Source: CBDHFQ01 sp965262565
GTDB taxonomy: Bacteria > Bacteroidota > Bacteroidia > J057
NCBI GenBank assembly: GCA_965262565.1
Contig: CBDHFQ010000029.1
Coordinates: 419,674-483,673 of the forward strand
Direction: 5' to 3'
DNA: 64,000 nt
Shown here: positions 8,943-18,587 of the stretch, in pieces
How positions within the stretch are numbered: position 1 is the first letter of the stretch
Layout: the number at the start of each line of letters is the position of its first letter
Notes under the pieces: model-generated
What the model was told of the DNA's origin: nothing
What the model saw: the letters and a program-made list of their open reading frames with translations, nothing else
Database searches by the model: none
Position numbers and translations under genes: made by a program

Positions 8943-9388
8943 AAATGAAAAAGGCCAGACCGACATACACTATAGGTCGTATTGATAAAGCTGATTTTCC
9001 TCAATTTGAATTATTTAATATAGAAGTGAAAGTGGACACGGGAGCATATAATTCTGCTATCCATTGCCACCATATTCGAAGCTTGTTCATAGAAGAAAAA
9101 CCTGCAATTGGGTTCGTCTTACTGGATCCAAACCATGAGGCATATCACGAAAGGGAACATATTTATACAGACTTTAAGATTAAGCGAGTAAAAAGTTCAA
9201 ATGGACAATTTGAGGAGCGCTATCTAATTAATACTAGTCTGGTATTATTTGGGAGAACATTTAAGGGATACTTTTCTTTGGCAGATCGTTCTTCTATGCG
9301 TTTTCCCGTGTTATTGGGGCGTAGAATATTGCTAAAGCACTTTATTGTAGACGTATCTAAAACCTATCTTTCTTATCAAACAAAATAA
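8939..9388 (+). CDS. RimK-associated retropepsin-like (ATP-dependent zinc) protease family protein
   Basis: A 149-residue protein of the small aspartic-protease-like family found next to rimK. The active-site motif is VDTGAYNSAIHC with Asp33, followed by hydrophobic strands and a C-terminal FPVLLGRRILL segment typical of retropepsin-like folds. Family members are annotated as putative ATP-dependent zinc proteases, although the single DTGA motif points to an aspartyl dimer. It overlaps mutB by 4 bases and precedes rimK by 12 bases. A role in trimming or regulating glutamate-tailed proteins is a guess from neighbourhood. Confidence 0.88.
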   Translation: MKMKKARPTYTIGRIDKADFPQFELFNIEVKVDTGAYNSAIHCHHIRSLFIEEKPAIGFVLLDPNHEAYHEREHIYTDFKIKRVKSSNGQFEERYLINTSLVLFGRTFKGYFSLADRSSMRFPVLLGRRILLKHFIVDVSKTYLSYQTK

Positions 9389-9400
9389 CCAGCTATACCC

Positions 9401-10309
9401 ATGAAATTAGGTATTCTTTCCCGAGATATTCGTATTTATTCAACGAATCGCTTGGTCGAGACGGCAAAAGAATTGGGACATGAGGTGGAAGTTATCGATT
9501 ATTTAAAGTGTTACATTCTGATGGAGAGAAATTTGCCGGATGTGCATTTTAAAGGTCGTTCTTTGGACCATCTGGAGGCAGTAATTCCCAGGATAGGCGC
9601 TTCGGCTACTTATTATGGTGCTTCGGTCATCCGCCAATTCGAGATGATGAAGGTTTTCACTACGGTCAGCTCTCAGGGATTACTTCGGTCAAGAGATAAA
9701 CTGAGAAGTCTTCAACTGTTATCTAGGGAAGGATTGGGATTTCCGAAAACGGTATTTACCCATTATAGCACTCAAACGGAGGATATTCTCAATTCTGTAG
9801 GGGGGCCTCCCGTAATTATTAAGCTATTAGAAGGAACACAGGGATTAGGTGTTGTGTTAGCGGAGACCCGACAAGCTGCTACCTCGGTGATTGAAGCTTT
9901 TAATGGATTAAAGGCAAGAGTAATTGTGCAGGAATTTATCAAGGAAGCTAAAGGGGCGGATCTTAGGGTTTTTGTATTGAACGGTAAGATAGTAGGAGCC
10001 ATGAAGCGTCAAGGGAAAGAAGGAGAATTTCGGTCCAACATTCACAGAGGTGGATCGGCAAAGGTGGTTAAATTGACCAAAGACGAAAAAAAGGCTGCAA
10101 TTACTGCTGCAAAGGTGATGGGATTAGAGGTAGCTGGAGTGGATATGTTACAATCTAACAGAGGTCCTTTAATTCTGGAGGTAAATTCTTCTCCTGGATT
10201 AGAAGGGATAGAAAAAGCTACGGGGAAAGATATTGCCAAAAACATCATTGAATTTATTGAGCAGAAGGTAGAAAAAGGAACTCATAAGAAAAAGAAAACC
10301 AATGGTTAG
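9401..10309 (+). CDS. rimK: RimK family ATP-grasp alpha-L-glutamate ligase
   Basis: A 302-residue ATP-grasp ligase of the RimK type, which adds glutamates to the C-terminus of ribosomal protein S6. The preATP-grasp N-domain (1-95) is followed by the ATP-grasp core with the P-loop-like GTQGLGVVLAE (~145), QEFIKEAKGADLRVFV, and the metal-binding LILEVNSSPGLEGIE near the end. The Lys-rich tail (last ~12 residues) is not part of the fold. It is last in the mutA-mutB-protease-rimK cluster. The substrate could be another protein or a small molecule, since the family is broad. Confidence 0.9.
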   Translation: MKLGILSRDIRIYSTNRLVETAKELGHEVEVIDYLKCYILMERNLPDVHFKGRSLDHLEAVIPRIGASATYYGASVIRQFEMMKVFTTVSSQGLLRSRDKLRSLQLLSREGLGFPKTVFTHYSTQTEDILNSVGGPPVIIKLLEGTQGLGVVLAETRQAATSVIEAFNGLKARVIVQEFIKEAKGADLRVFVLNGKIVGAMKRQGKEGEFRSNIHRGGSAKVVKLTKDEKKAAITAAKVMGLEVAGVDMLQSNRGPLILEVNSSPGLEGIEKATGKDIAKNIIEFIEQKVEKGTHKKKKTNG

Positions 10310-10516
10310 CTAGTTATCAGTTTTCAGTGGATGTTCTTTGGATGAAGGTCTTAAGGCAATAAGGGGTCGGAATGATGGATACGACTATTTCTTGCTTTCT
10401 AAATGACCGCTTTTGTTAATTGAAGCCTCCTTGGATGAATAAAAATGTTTGCTGAGTAGGAATTTTATTTTTGGGGCCAATGATGATCATTCAATGGGCC
10501 GCTAACCAGCATCTGA

Positions 10517-10969
10517 TTATTTGTGGGAAAAAGTATTATGGCCGACTTGTTCCCTGATGTTGTGTGAGGCTTGATTTAGTTCGTTGAGAAATTGTTGTTG
10601 TTTGATTTTCACGGCACTCATCGCATAACTCACCAACATAGATAAGGCTGCAACAACAAAAAACACACCGATGAATAATAAAATATTCACAATTCCTATC
10701 ATATTATCCAGATAATTCTGGTTGGATAATCCTCCTAATAAGCCTGCTACCGCAAAGGAGGAAGCTCCCATATACAGTCCAAAAAGGGCGATACTCAATT
10801 TTCGCAATTGCTTGATTTTTTGTCTGATAATATCTGGCTGCATACAGTTACGAGAGAAAATCAGCAAATTGAGTTCAGAACTTGTCGCAGAAGATAGGGC
10901 TGTAGTGGACATGATAAACAATCCTACAGCGGGTAATAAGGTAATAGGTAAAATCCAATCAGATGCCAT
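10517..10969 (-). CDS. Small membrane protein, DUF2721-like
   Basis: A 150-residue protein with three likely membrane segments: ~7-25, ~57-78 and ~88-115. The pattern of an N-terminal segment ending in a polar Ser/Thr patch, a cytoplasmic basic helix (RQKIKQLRKLS), then two further segments matches my recollection of DUF2721 proteins, whose function is unknown. The tail is soluble and Gln/Asn-rich. It stands alone between rimK and gyrB. The domain assignment is tentative; the membrane topology is clearer. Confidence 0.7.
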   Translation of the reverse strand: MASDWILPITLLPAVGLFIMSTTALSSATSSELNLLIFSRNCMQPDIIRQKIKQLRKLSIALFGLYMGASSFAVAGLLGGLSNQNYLDNMIGIVNILLFIGVFFVVAALSMLVSYAMSAVKIKQQQFLNELNQASHNIREQVGHNTFSHK

Positions 10970-11095
10970 GAGGATTAAATGATTGTTAAGGTTGAGAGTA
11001 AATTCTTTCTTCGATCTTTTGCAGTATAAGATAATGAGTTATCCTGAATTGTTAATATTTCTCCAGGCTAAAAGGAATATAACAGTCTTTATATT

Positions 11096-11131
11096 TACAA
11101 AAATGAGGATGGCTCAAAATGGGCCATCCTC
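11096..11131 (-). terminator. Rho-independent terminator of gyrB
   Basis: GAGGATGGC (11105-11113) pairs perfectly with GCCATCCTC (11123-11131) across a 9-base loop. On the minus strand the stem is followed by a U-rich run (complement of the A-rich 11098-11104). It sits 33 bases past the gyrB stop codon. Confidence 0.85.
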
Positions 11132-11163
11132 CTATGCATGTGACAGATAAATATGATTTCCTT

Positions 11164-13146
11164 CTAAAGATCAATATTTGCGTATTTTGCATTTTGTTCG
11201 ATAAACTTTCTTCTGGGCGCTACTTCATCTCCCATAAGAGTAGAAAAGAGGTGATCTGCCTCAGCCGCACTGTCAATAGTTACTCGTTGGAGGGTTCTGC
11301 GGGCAGGATCCATTGTAGTATCCCACAGTTGGTTAGCATTCATTTCCCCCAATCCTTTATATCTCTGGATAGTAACTTTCGCCTCATTTCCTCCGGCTAA
11401 TTCTTCGATGGCTGCCTTCCTTTCTTCATCGTTCCAGGCATACTTGAATTTCTTTCCCACTTTCACTTGGTAGAGTGGAGGATCTGCGATATACACATAT
11501 CCTTGTTCTATTAATTCTGCCAAATAGCGATAGAAGAGGGTTAATAATAGGGTGCGAATGTGGCTACCATCGACATCCGCATCCGTCATGATAATTACTT
11601 TATGATACCGAAGTTTTTCCAGGTTTAGTTCTTCTTCTATGCCTACCCCGGTAATGCCCAATGCCAGAATAATATTCTTAATTTCCTCATTATCGTATAT
11701 CTTCGAGGGATGTGCTTTTTCTACATTTAATATTTTTCCTCTTAAAGGGAGAATTGCTTGGAAGTTACGATCTCTCGCTTGTTTTGCACTTCCTCCTGCT
11801 GAATCCCCTTCCACCAAAAATATTTCACACTGAGCGGCATCTTTACTAGCGCAATTCGCTAATTTTCCCGGCAAACCTCCACTGATCACACTACTTCTTT
11901 TCTGGACAGCCTCCCTGGCCTTTTTGGCAGCATGTCTGGCTTCTGCAGCGAGAATCACCTTATTCATGATTCTTTTTGCAACCGATGGATTTTCAGCCAG
12001 AAAGTAGGATAATTCCTTGTTGACGATAGATTCCACAATCCCTGCTACATCACTATTCCCCAATTTCGTTTTAGTTTGTCCTTCGAATTGTGGTTCTGGT
12101 ACTTTCACCGAGATGATACAAGTAATTCCCTCTCTAAAATCATCACCCGTAAGCTTTATTTTTAACTTCTTTAACAAATCAGCTTCCTCGGCATAATTAT
12201 TTAGAGAACGGGTAAGTGCCTTTTTAAAACCAGAGACGTGAGTTCCACCTTCATGCGTATTAATGTTATTAACATAAGAGTGGATATTTTCCTTGTAGGA
12301 ATCATTGTATTGGATGGCAATCTCTACAGGAACTAGTCCGTCATCATCTGAACCATTAATATAAATAGGCTCATCGTGTAATGCCCTTCTGTTATTATCG
12401 AGGAATTTTACAAACTCCTTAAGACCTCCTTCAGAATAAAAGGTAAGGGATTTAAAATCCTTATCTGTATTTTCGGGAAGTTTTCGTTCCTCCTCATCCA
12501 ATTGTTCCCTTTTATCAGTCAGGGAAATACTGACCCCTTTATTTAGATACGCTAGTTCTCTCAGCCTGGAAGCCAGGGTATCGAACTTATACTGGATAGC
12601 TGTAAAAATAGTATTGTCTGGAATAAAATGGGTATGTGTACCGGTAGTATCACTATCACCCACAATTTCTACAGGTCCTAGAGCCACCCCTTTCTCATAT
12701 TTTTGTTCGTGGATTTTCCCGTCCCTATGTACATGTACTGTACATTCGGAAGATAATGCATTTACGCAGGAGACCCCCACGCCATGAAGCCCTCCTGATA
12801 CTTTATAAGTGGACTTATCGAATTTTCCTCCGGCTCCTAACTTGGTCATAACAAGCTCCAGAGCTGATATGCCTTGCTTAGGATGTATACCTACTGGAAT
12901 TCCCCTTCCATCATCTTTCACCGTAATAGACTGATCAGGATGGATGATTACGTGAATATTCTTGGCAAAACCAGCCATGGCTTCATCAATAGAGTTATCC
13001 ACAACCTCATACACAAGGTGATGCAACCCTCTTTCGCCTACATCTCCGATATACATAGCCGGCCTTTTGCGCACGTGCGCAATTCCTTCTAAAACCTGAA
13101 TGTTCTTCGCTGAATAATCGGCAACATTCTGATTAATTTCTGTCAT
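11164..13146 (-). CDS. gyrB: DNA gyrase subunit B
   Basis: A 660-residue ATPase subunit of gyrase. The GHKL ATPase domain has RKRPAMYIGD, the catalytic-Glu region EVVDNSIDEA and the ATP lid SGGLHGVGVS. The TOPRIM domain carries VEGDSAGGSA (~441) and the metal motif DADVDGSHI (~519). The C-terminal GyrB zone ends with QRYKGLGEMN and LWDTTMDP, which favours GyrB over ParE. Length is typical for Bacteroidota, with no proteobacterial insertion. Monocistronic, with a terminator just downstream and a 466-base gap upstream. Confidence 0.97.
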   Translation of the reverse strand: MTEINQNVADYSAKNIQVLEGIAHVRKRPAMYIGDVGERGLHHLVYEVVDNSIDEAMAGFAKNIHVIIHPDQSITVKDDGRGIPVGIHPKQGISALELVMTKLGAGGKFDKSTYKVSGGLHGVGVSCVNALSSECTVHVHRDGKIHEQKYEKGVALGPVEIVGDSDTTGTHTHFIPDNTIFTAIQYKFDTLASRLRELAYLNKGVSISLTDKREQLDEEERKLPENTDKDFKSLTFYSEGGLKEFVKFLDNNRRALHDEPIYINGSDDDGLVPVEIAIQYNDSYKENIHSYVNNINTHEGGTHVSGFKKALTRSLNNYAEEADLLKKLKIKLTGDDFREGITCIISVKVPEPQFEGQTKTKLGNSDVAGIVESIVNKELSYFLAENPSVAKRIMNKVILAAEARHAAKKAREAVQKRSSVISGGLPGKLANCASKDAAQCEIFLVEGDSAGGSAKQARDRNFQAILPLRGKILNVEKAHPSKIYDNEEIKNIILALGITGVGIEEELNLEKLRYHKVIIMTDADVDGSHIRTLLLTLFYRYLAELIEQGYVYIADPPLYQVKVGKKFKYAWNDEERKAAIEELAGGNEAKVTIQRYKGLGEMNANQLWDTTMDPARRTLQRVTIDSAAEADHLFSTLMGDEVAPRRKFIEQNAKYANIDL

Positions 13147-13612
13147 ATTAATAAACTTGCGTTACTTGTGCCTGTAAGTACTAACCTTTAAAAATACAAA
13201 AAAATATCGATAAAATTGCTATTAACGCTAATATTATTTCTGAAAAACGGGATGTTTTAGCTCCTGATTACTAGGGAGTTCCAGAACTGAAGAAATGAGT
13301 TGAAACGCTTTAAGGAACTAAGAAGAGCATCTTGAATCATTGGCAGGTTAATAAAGAGCAACTCAATTAAATTATTAAATAATTAATTGATTATCCGTAA
13401 TTTATGAATATAGAGAGATAATTGAAGTAAAATACAGTAGTTGGTTATTTTAGTCAGGTCAGTATTTTTAGAATTTTGTTTTCGAATACCAGAGAAAAAC
13501 TCATTTCAGGATAAAACTTCAGGAGAATCATCCAATACATTGAAGATATAAAAGCCTAAGAAATAGAAAGGAATATAATTGTGACTATTATAAAGCGTAA
13601 GAAAAATATGGA
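13147..13612. other. 466-base intergenic gap between gyrB and the AsmA gene
   Basis: No convincing coding frame or RNA gene. The one structure noticed is an AT-rich dyad at 13363-13390 with 8-bp outer arms TCAATTAA and TTAATTGA around an inner ATTATTaAATAAT. The region should hold the gyrB promoter, but no exact TAnnTTTG box was found on the minus strand. Confidence 0.5.
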
Positions 13613-16600
13613 TTAATTATCTTTGTTTTTCTTTTTGGGAAACTTGAATTTCTCTTTAAGATCGTCCAATTGCTTTTTCGCTTCCTCTCCGATTTGGTCT
13701 TCTAATTCGTCTTTGAGTTTTTCCGTAACCTTATCGGCTGCACTTTCCAGCGAATCCTGTAATTGTTCTTTAGCATCATTTGCCAGAACCTTTACACTGT
13801 CCTTTATTTGTTCCTGTGTAGCCTGAGTACGTGCTTTTAAACTGTCAGTACTTAATTCCACATTAGTACCGAGTTTTTCACTGATTTTATTTTCGACTAA
13901 ATCTACTGCTTGAGATTGAAGGTCCGCTACTGTATTACTTTGAAGACCAGTCAATTTAGGATCAGTCGAGGTGCCTCCTAATGTTAAGGTAAGTTGAATG
14001 CGTTCATTAGGCTGGATCGCTCCTCCAGTTAGATTTGTCAACGCCCCTAAGGCCGCATTTCCCAAAGTTCCACTCGGCAAATCCAAATCTATATTGAAGT
14101 CCATCAAGCCGCTGATATTTTGCCTTCCGGATACAGTCATTACAATATCCTGAAATGACAGATCAAAAGGTGCTATGTTGATGAAACCGTCCAGAATGCT
14201 GAATTTTCCTTCTATATCATCAAAGCTTAAGTTATTTAATGCATCAATTTTCGTTTTATCTGCCAAAAATGTGAGAATGGGAAAATCAGAGATGCTCCCA
14301 TTTAATGCTTCAAAAAGACCTTCCCCGGTAATATTGGTTAGAACTGGATTCAACTGTTGATCCAATGAGCCGGTCAGGCTAAGTTTCGTATTTACTTTTC
14401 CAGTAATAAACTGGCTGACAGGGGCAAATGCCTGTACTGTATTAAAATTTGTGTAAGCCTCTTTAAACCCTATTTGGGAAACGTCCAACTTAAATCCATA
14501 GGTTGGTTTGACAATATTTGTCGTATTGTAATTCCCGCTCATATTTACCTCTCCACCTAATACATTGAATTTAACATTGTCCATTAATACCTTCTGATCT
14601 ACTACTTCTATCACCCCTTCCATATTATTAAGCACCAGATTACCATACAAAACTTCATTGATACTGGCTTGAAAGACGAGATCTACATTTTCTGGGATAG
14701 GAATGACGGCCATTTCCTCACTTATTTCAGTCGTTCCTTCAACGGTTCTCTCTGAAGTTTCCGAATTAGAAGAAGAAGGAGTTTGTTCTATCATAAATTC
14801 ATTAAGGTTAAAGCGGTTGGAGGCTAAAGAAGCAGCCCCTTTCAACGTTTCTCCCTCGATTAGCGCATAGCCGATATAATTTTTAACATAGCCATTGGTT
14901 GTAAAATCACTCTCACCACTTTTTCCCTTGAGGTCAGTGAAGACCAGCTGTTCAGGAGTAAAATTGGCACTGGCCGTTTCTATAGTCACTCCTTGTGGGA
15001 GATCTGCGTCCGAATAATAAAGCGATTGTATCGTTACTCCTCCACTGGATTCCAGTCTTTCATATCTTTCATTCTCGACATCAGAAAGCCTTCCTTTGGT
15101 TTTTACCTCATCTAACATCATCCTCCCGCGCAGAACCATTCCCTCTATAGGATATAGGTTGAGCAACTTCTCAAAGTCAAGGGTTCCATCTACCGCCACT
15201 TCATACATAGGATCTAAGAGATTTTCTACATGAGCGCTGCCTTTTATCGGTTCACCATCTAAAGCAAAAGAGAAATTAGGCATGTCAAATACAGCATCCT
15301 CCATCTTACCATCTGGATCTACCAGGGAAGCATCGAATACTAACTGCTCTACTTCTGCTGGATATTCCCCATTTTTTACATATCCATCTTTCATAGACAT
15401 CTTAGCCTCAACTCTCGGGAATGAATTCGTCAAGGTGTCGTAAACACCATTCGCATTGGCATCTATCGAAAATGTTCCTCTTAATGTATTACCTTCTACA
15501 GGCACCACTTTAGTAATTTCTTCCAGATCGAGAATGGCTGTTATTTCTCCATCAATTTCCACTCTTGATAATCCTTTAATCACGGCTTTTGCATCTATAG
15601 GATTTTTACCCATATTGGCGTGAAATTGATTGAGGTTGATCGTAGTATTCTCCAAATCTCCGTCGGGATTTGTAACATGAAGGTCTAATTGTATCTGCTT
15701 AATTTGATCTGGTAAATCCGGGTATTTCATCATGCCATCCTCTACGACTAAATTGACCATGAAAGCAGGTAACTGTTGTTCATTATAGGTTCCTTTGGCA
15801 TTAGCATCAAATGAAAAAGTGCCTTCCGCTACCAGCCCATCAAATTCCTGCCGATAGATAGCAGGAACGAGAGATAGTAAAGATTTAAAAGTGACATTCG
15901 ATCCAGTCTTTATGTCCAGATCCATGTCTATATCTTCCTCCTTTACCTCTAACTTACCATCAACAGTTAAAGGGAAGTCGTTGATTTTGATATTATTATC
16001 CTTTAATACAACGGTAATATCCCCTTCAGTATCTATATTCATATCTATATCAGCAAGTAAAGCGATGGCATTCGCATAACTGATACCATCATAAGAGGCT
16101 GAAATGGAGGTTGCCTTGGTTCTGGTAGAAAGGTCATATTTTATTTCAGTGAAAGCGCCATTTCCCGAATGGTCTAAATCCTCAATATATAGGGTAGCTG
16201 GAAGAGTGGCGTCTTCATAGGTAATGTAAGCATCATTGATTTCGTAGGCATTCAGATTAAGTTTAAGGTTGCCAGATTCGGAAGTTGTGGTAGGTTCATC
16301 CGTTGTTCTGGTAGTGGTTGTATCTGTAGCCATGATATCCCAATTAGCTAAACCATTTTCCAGAACAATGGCATGAATTCTGGGATTATTTAATACCAGC
16401 TTTTTGAGTTGAATTTCATTTCCTCCCAGTACACTAAAAAGATCTACGACTAAATTAAATCCTTTAACCTGAAGGAGGGTATCATTGTCAAATGCTTCTT
16501 CACCTACAATGCCAAAGTCCTCTATGCCTATTTGTGCATTGGGAAAATTTTTTATAAAAGAAAGACCTACCTCTCCGAAATACACTTCTGCATTTACCGT

Positions 16601-16720
16601 TCGATTAATTTCTGTTTCTACCAGTTCTTTGATTTTATCCTGAAAGAGAAAAGGTGCCAGAAAGAGTATTCCAAAAATGAGAACGAGCCCTAAGCCCAGG
16701 AACCTAAGTAATTTTTTCAT
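13613..16720 (-). CDS. Large AsmA family protein
   Basis: A 1035-residue envelope protein. Residues ~5-27 are an N-terminal membrane anchor with a basic start (MKKLLRFLG). The rest is mostly repeated beta-strand segments with many Asp, Asn and Thr residues, as in AsmA/TamB-like proteins that bridge the periplasm and are linked to outer-membrane assembly or lipid transport. A C-terminal AsmA-like region (~790-920) precedes a charged, probably coiled-coil tail (~925-1035) rich in Lys, Asp, Glu and Gln that ends in a Lys-rich stretch. The tail is unusual and may bind a partner. It is alone on the minus strand. The exact substrate is unknown. Confidence 0.85.
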   Translation of the reverse strand: MKKLLRFLGLGLVLIFGILFLAPFLFQDKIKELVETEINRTVNAEVYFGEVGLSFIKNFPNAQIGIEDFGIVGEEAFDNDTLLQVKGFNLVVDLFSVLGGNEIQLKKLVLNNPRIHAIVLENGLANWDIMATDTTTTRTTDEPTTTSESGNLKLNLNAYEINDAYITYEDATLPATLYIEDLDHSGNGAFTEIKYDLSTRTKATSISASYDGISYANAIALLADIDMNIDTEGDITVVLKDNNIKINDFPLTVDGKLEVKEEDIDMDLDIKTGSNVTFKSLLSLVPAIYRQEFDGLVAEGTFSFDANAKGTYNEQQLPAFMVNLVVEDGMMKYPDLPDQIKQIQLDLHVTNPDGDLENTTINLNQFHANMGKNPIDAKAVIKGLSRVEIDGEITAILDLEEITKVVPVEGNTLRGTFSIDANANGVYDTLTNSFPRVEAKMSMKDGYVKNGEYPAEVEQLVFDASLVDPDGKMEDAVFDMPNFSFALDGEPIKGSAHVENLLDPMYEVAVDGTLDFEKLLNLYPIEGMVLRGRMMLDEVKTKGRLSDVENERYERLESSGGVTIQSLYYSDADLPQGVTIETASANFTPEQLVFTDLKGKSGESDFTTNGYVKNYIGYALIEGETLKGAASLASNRFNLNEFMIEQTPSSSNSETSERTVEGTTEISEEMAVIPIPENVDLVFQASINEVLYGNLVLNNMEGVIEVVDQKVLMDNVKFNVLGGEVNMSGNYNTTNIVKPTYGFKLDVSQIGFKEAYTNFNTVQAFAPVSQFITGKVNTKLSLTGSLDQQLNPVLTNITGEGLFEALNGSISDFPILTFLADKTKIDALNNLSFDDIEGKFSILDGFINIAPFDLSFQDIVMTVSGRQNISGLMDFNIDLDLPSGTLGNAALGALTNLTGGAIQPNERIQLTLTLGGTSTDPKLTGLQSNTVADLQSQAVDLVENKISEKLGTNVELSTDSLKARTQATQEQIKDSVKVLANDAKEQLQDSLESAADKVTEKLKDELEDQIGEEAKKQLDDLKEKFKFPKKKNKDN

Positions 16721-16862
16721 AGTGATGTACTTCCTGAAAATGTGGTTATCGGAAAAATAGTGTATTAAATGGGCATATCTGGGTAAACATTATTCCTATA
16801 CGGATTACATACCAAGGTGTTATTCCCAGGAGTGAAGGTAAAAAAAGTGTGGAAAGAAATGA

Positions 16863-18473
16863 TTAATGTAGGTAAAAGAAAATTAACCAAGTAAGGAATA
16901 ATACCGGTAATAGGAATATCAAACTAAATTTGACGATGTATCCCACGAAGCTAGGCATTTTTACGCCTCTTTCTTCAGCGATGGCTTTTACCATGAAATT
17001 AGGCCCGTTACCAATGTAGGTCATAGCACCAAAAAATACGGATGCTACTGATATAGCTTTGAGATATTCGATAGTAATAGGATCTGTTCCACCTGCTGCA
17101 AAGGTTTTTACTTCGGATAAACTTGAGACATCTAAGCCGAATTTGCCCATAGCAGCAGAAAGGAAATTCACATAAGTGGGGGCATTATCCAGGAAGCCTG
17201 AAAGTGCCCCTGTCATCCAATAAATAATGTCAACCGTAAAGAAGGCTTTTCCTGCATCACTAGCGGCAAACTCTCCTATGAGAGATAAGGCTGGCATCAT
17301 AGCAAAGAAAATTCCAAGGAAAAGGTATACGACTTCTTCTATTGGGGCAAAAGTGAATTCATTTCCCCTTAAAGCTTGTTTATCTGCCAGAAAGTAACTT
17401 GCAGCTCCGGCACTTAATTGGATAATTTCTCTGACGAATGAAAACTTGGTCCCTTCATAATTAATTCCAGGTATCCATTCAAATACATTGGGATCTAAAA
17501 AAACAGCACCTACAATGATCGCCAACCAGATAAAGTTTTTGGTACCTCTTAAAACGATCTTGTTGGAGTATACCGTTTCAGAAGTATCCAGATCTGTGGT
17601 GTTTCTCCTATCATAAAAGTAGAATATGGCAGCCAGAGCTATAATAGCAAAGGCCCATTCTGGGACCACATGGATAAAGGTCCATTCAAAAGGAACACCT
17701 TTAAGAAATCCTAGAAAAAGAGGAGGATCTCCGATAGGCGTTAAGGATCCACCCACATTACTCACCAGAAAAATGAAAAAGATAATATGGTAAGGTTGTA
17801 ATCTATCTCTGTTTAATCGGATAAATGGCCTTATCAGCAACATAGATGCTCCAGTAGTTCCTATTACATTGGAAATTACTGCACCTATCAGAAGTAAACA
17901 TACATTCACAAAAGGGGTTCCTTCTCTATCTACCTGAATAAGAATACCACCACTGGCTACATACAGGGGGCCAAGTAATGCAATGAAAGATATATATTCG
18001 GAAAGTGAGTGTGCTGGATCGTGATAATTGTGCAGAAAAAATAAATAATATATAAGCGTAACTAAGCCCAGGCCCGGAGCGATGATTTTGTAATAATGGT
18101 GCCAGAAATGAGGAAAAAAAACAGGACCTGTTGCTATAAGGGTTAACAGTAGAATAAAAGGAATAACAGACCAAACGGGTGGAGATTGATGTTCTCCGTG
18201 GTGTCCTTCTTCTGAATGCCCATGCGATTCATCTCCCGAATGATCTGATTGATGACCTTCTGTATGGCCTTGCTCAGAGGTCTCATGCTGATCATCGGAG
18301 TCTTCTACATGTTGAGCTAACAATCTTCCTTCCTCTTGTGCTTCTTCTGAACCAACAGCATTCGAGTGTGAGTAGGTGTTATTTTTTTGATGTTGTCCAG
18401 ATAGGGGAGAATACAGGCAACAAAAGGTCAATGCCAGACAGAAAAGTAGAATGGTTGAGTTGATACGCTCCAT
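16863..18473 (-). CDS. Sodium:proton antiporter (NhaD/UIT3-like) with His-rich periplasmic head
   Basis: A 536-residue ion-transporter-superfamily protein. A signal-like segment (~8-26) is followed by a soluble region (~27-100) very rich in His, Glu, Asp, Ser and Gly, including HSGDESHGHSEEGHHGEH. About a dozen membrane segments come next. Family motifs are GGSLTPIGDPPLFLGFL (~245) and FLDNAPTYVNFLSAAMG (~400). The family exchanges Na+ (or Li+) for H+. The His/acid-rich head could bind Zn2+ or Ni2+, or sense pH; this is inference. It is divergent from the comF-like gene. Confidence 0.85.
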   Translation of the reverse strand: MERINSTILLFCLALTFCCLYSPLSGQHQKNNTYSHSNAVGSEEAQEEGRLLAQHVEDSDDQHETSEQGHTEGHQSDHSGDESHGHSEEGHHGEHQSPPVWSVIPFILLLTLIATGPVFFPHFWHHYYKIIAPGLGLVTLIYYLFFLHNYHDPAHSLSEYISFIALLGPLYVASGGILIQVDREGTPFVNVCLLLIGAVISNVIGTTGASMLLIRPFIRLNRDRLQPYHIIFFIFLVSNVGGSLTPIGDPPLFLGFLKGVPFEWTFIHVVPEWAFAIIALAAIFYFYDRRNTTDLDTSETVYSNKIVLRGTKNFIWLAIIVGAVFLDPNVFEWIPGINYEGTKFSFVREIIQLSAGAASYFLADKQALRGNEFTFAPIEEVVYLFLGIFFAMMPALSLIGEFAASDAGKAFFTVDIIYWMTGALSGFLDNAPTYVNFLSAAMGKFGLDVSSLSEVKTFAAGGTDPITIEYLKAISVASVFFGAMTYIGNGPNFMVKAIAEERGVKMPSFVGYIVKFSLIFLLPVLFLTWLIFFYLH

Positions 18474-18520
18474 AGGCTTCTTAGAGAGGGCTATAAATAA
18501 CTATTTCTTCCTAAAAGTTG

Positions 18521-18528
18521 CAAATATA
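18521..18528 (-). promoter_or_regulatory. Candidate -7 box for the antiporter gene
   Basis: CAAATATA on the plus strand is TATATTTG on the minus strand, an exact match to TAnnTTTG, about 48 bases upstream of the antiporter start. No good -33 TTG is seen at the expected spacing, so this is only a partial match. Confidence 0.3.
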
Positions 18529-18587
18529 GTATAAGTAATCGCGTTTAAATTATAATATTTACATAAGGTCTATATTAAATTTAAATA

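Noticed and set aside
10722..10982. 86-codon plus-strand frame opposite the DUF2721-like gene
   Set aside because: It lies entirely antisense to the membrane-protein gene and has no protein-like signature.
11164..13146. ParE rather than GyrB
   Set aside because: The C-terminal QRYKGLGEMN and LWDTTMDP segments and overall layout point to GyrB.
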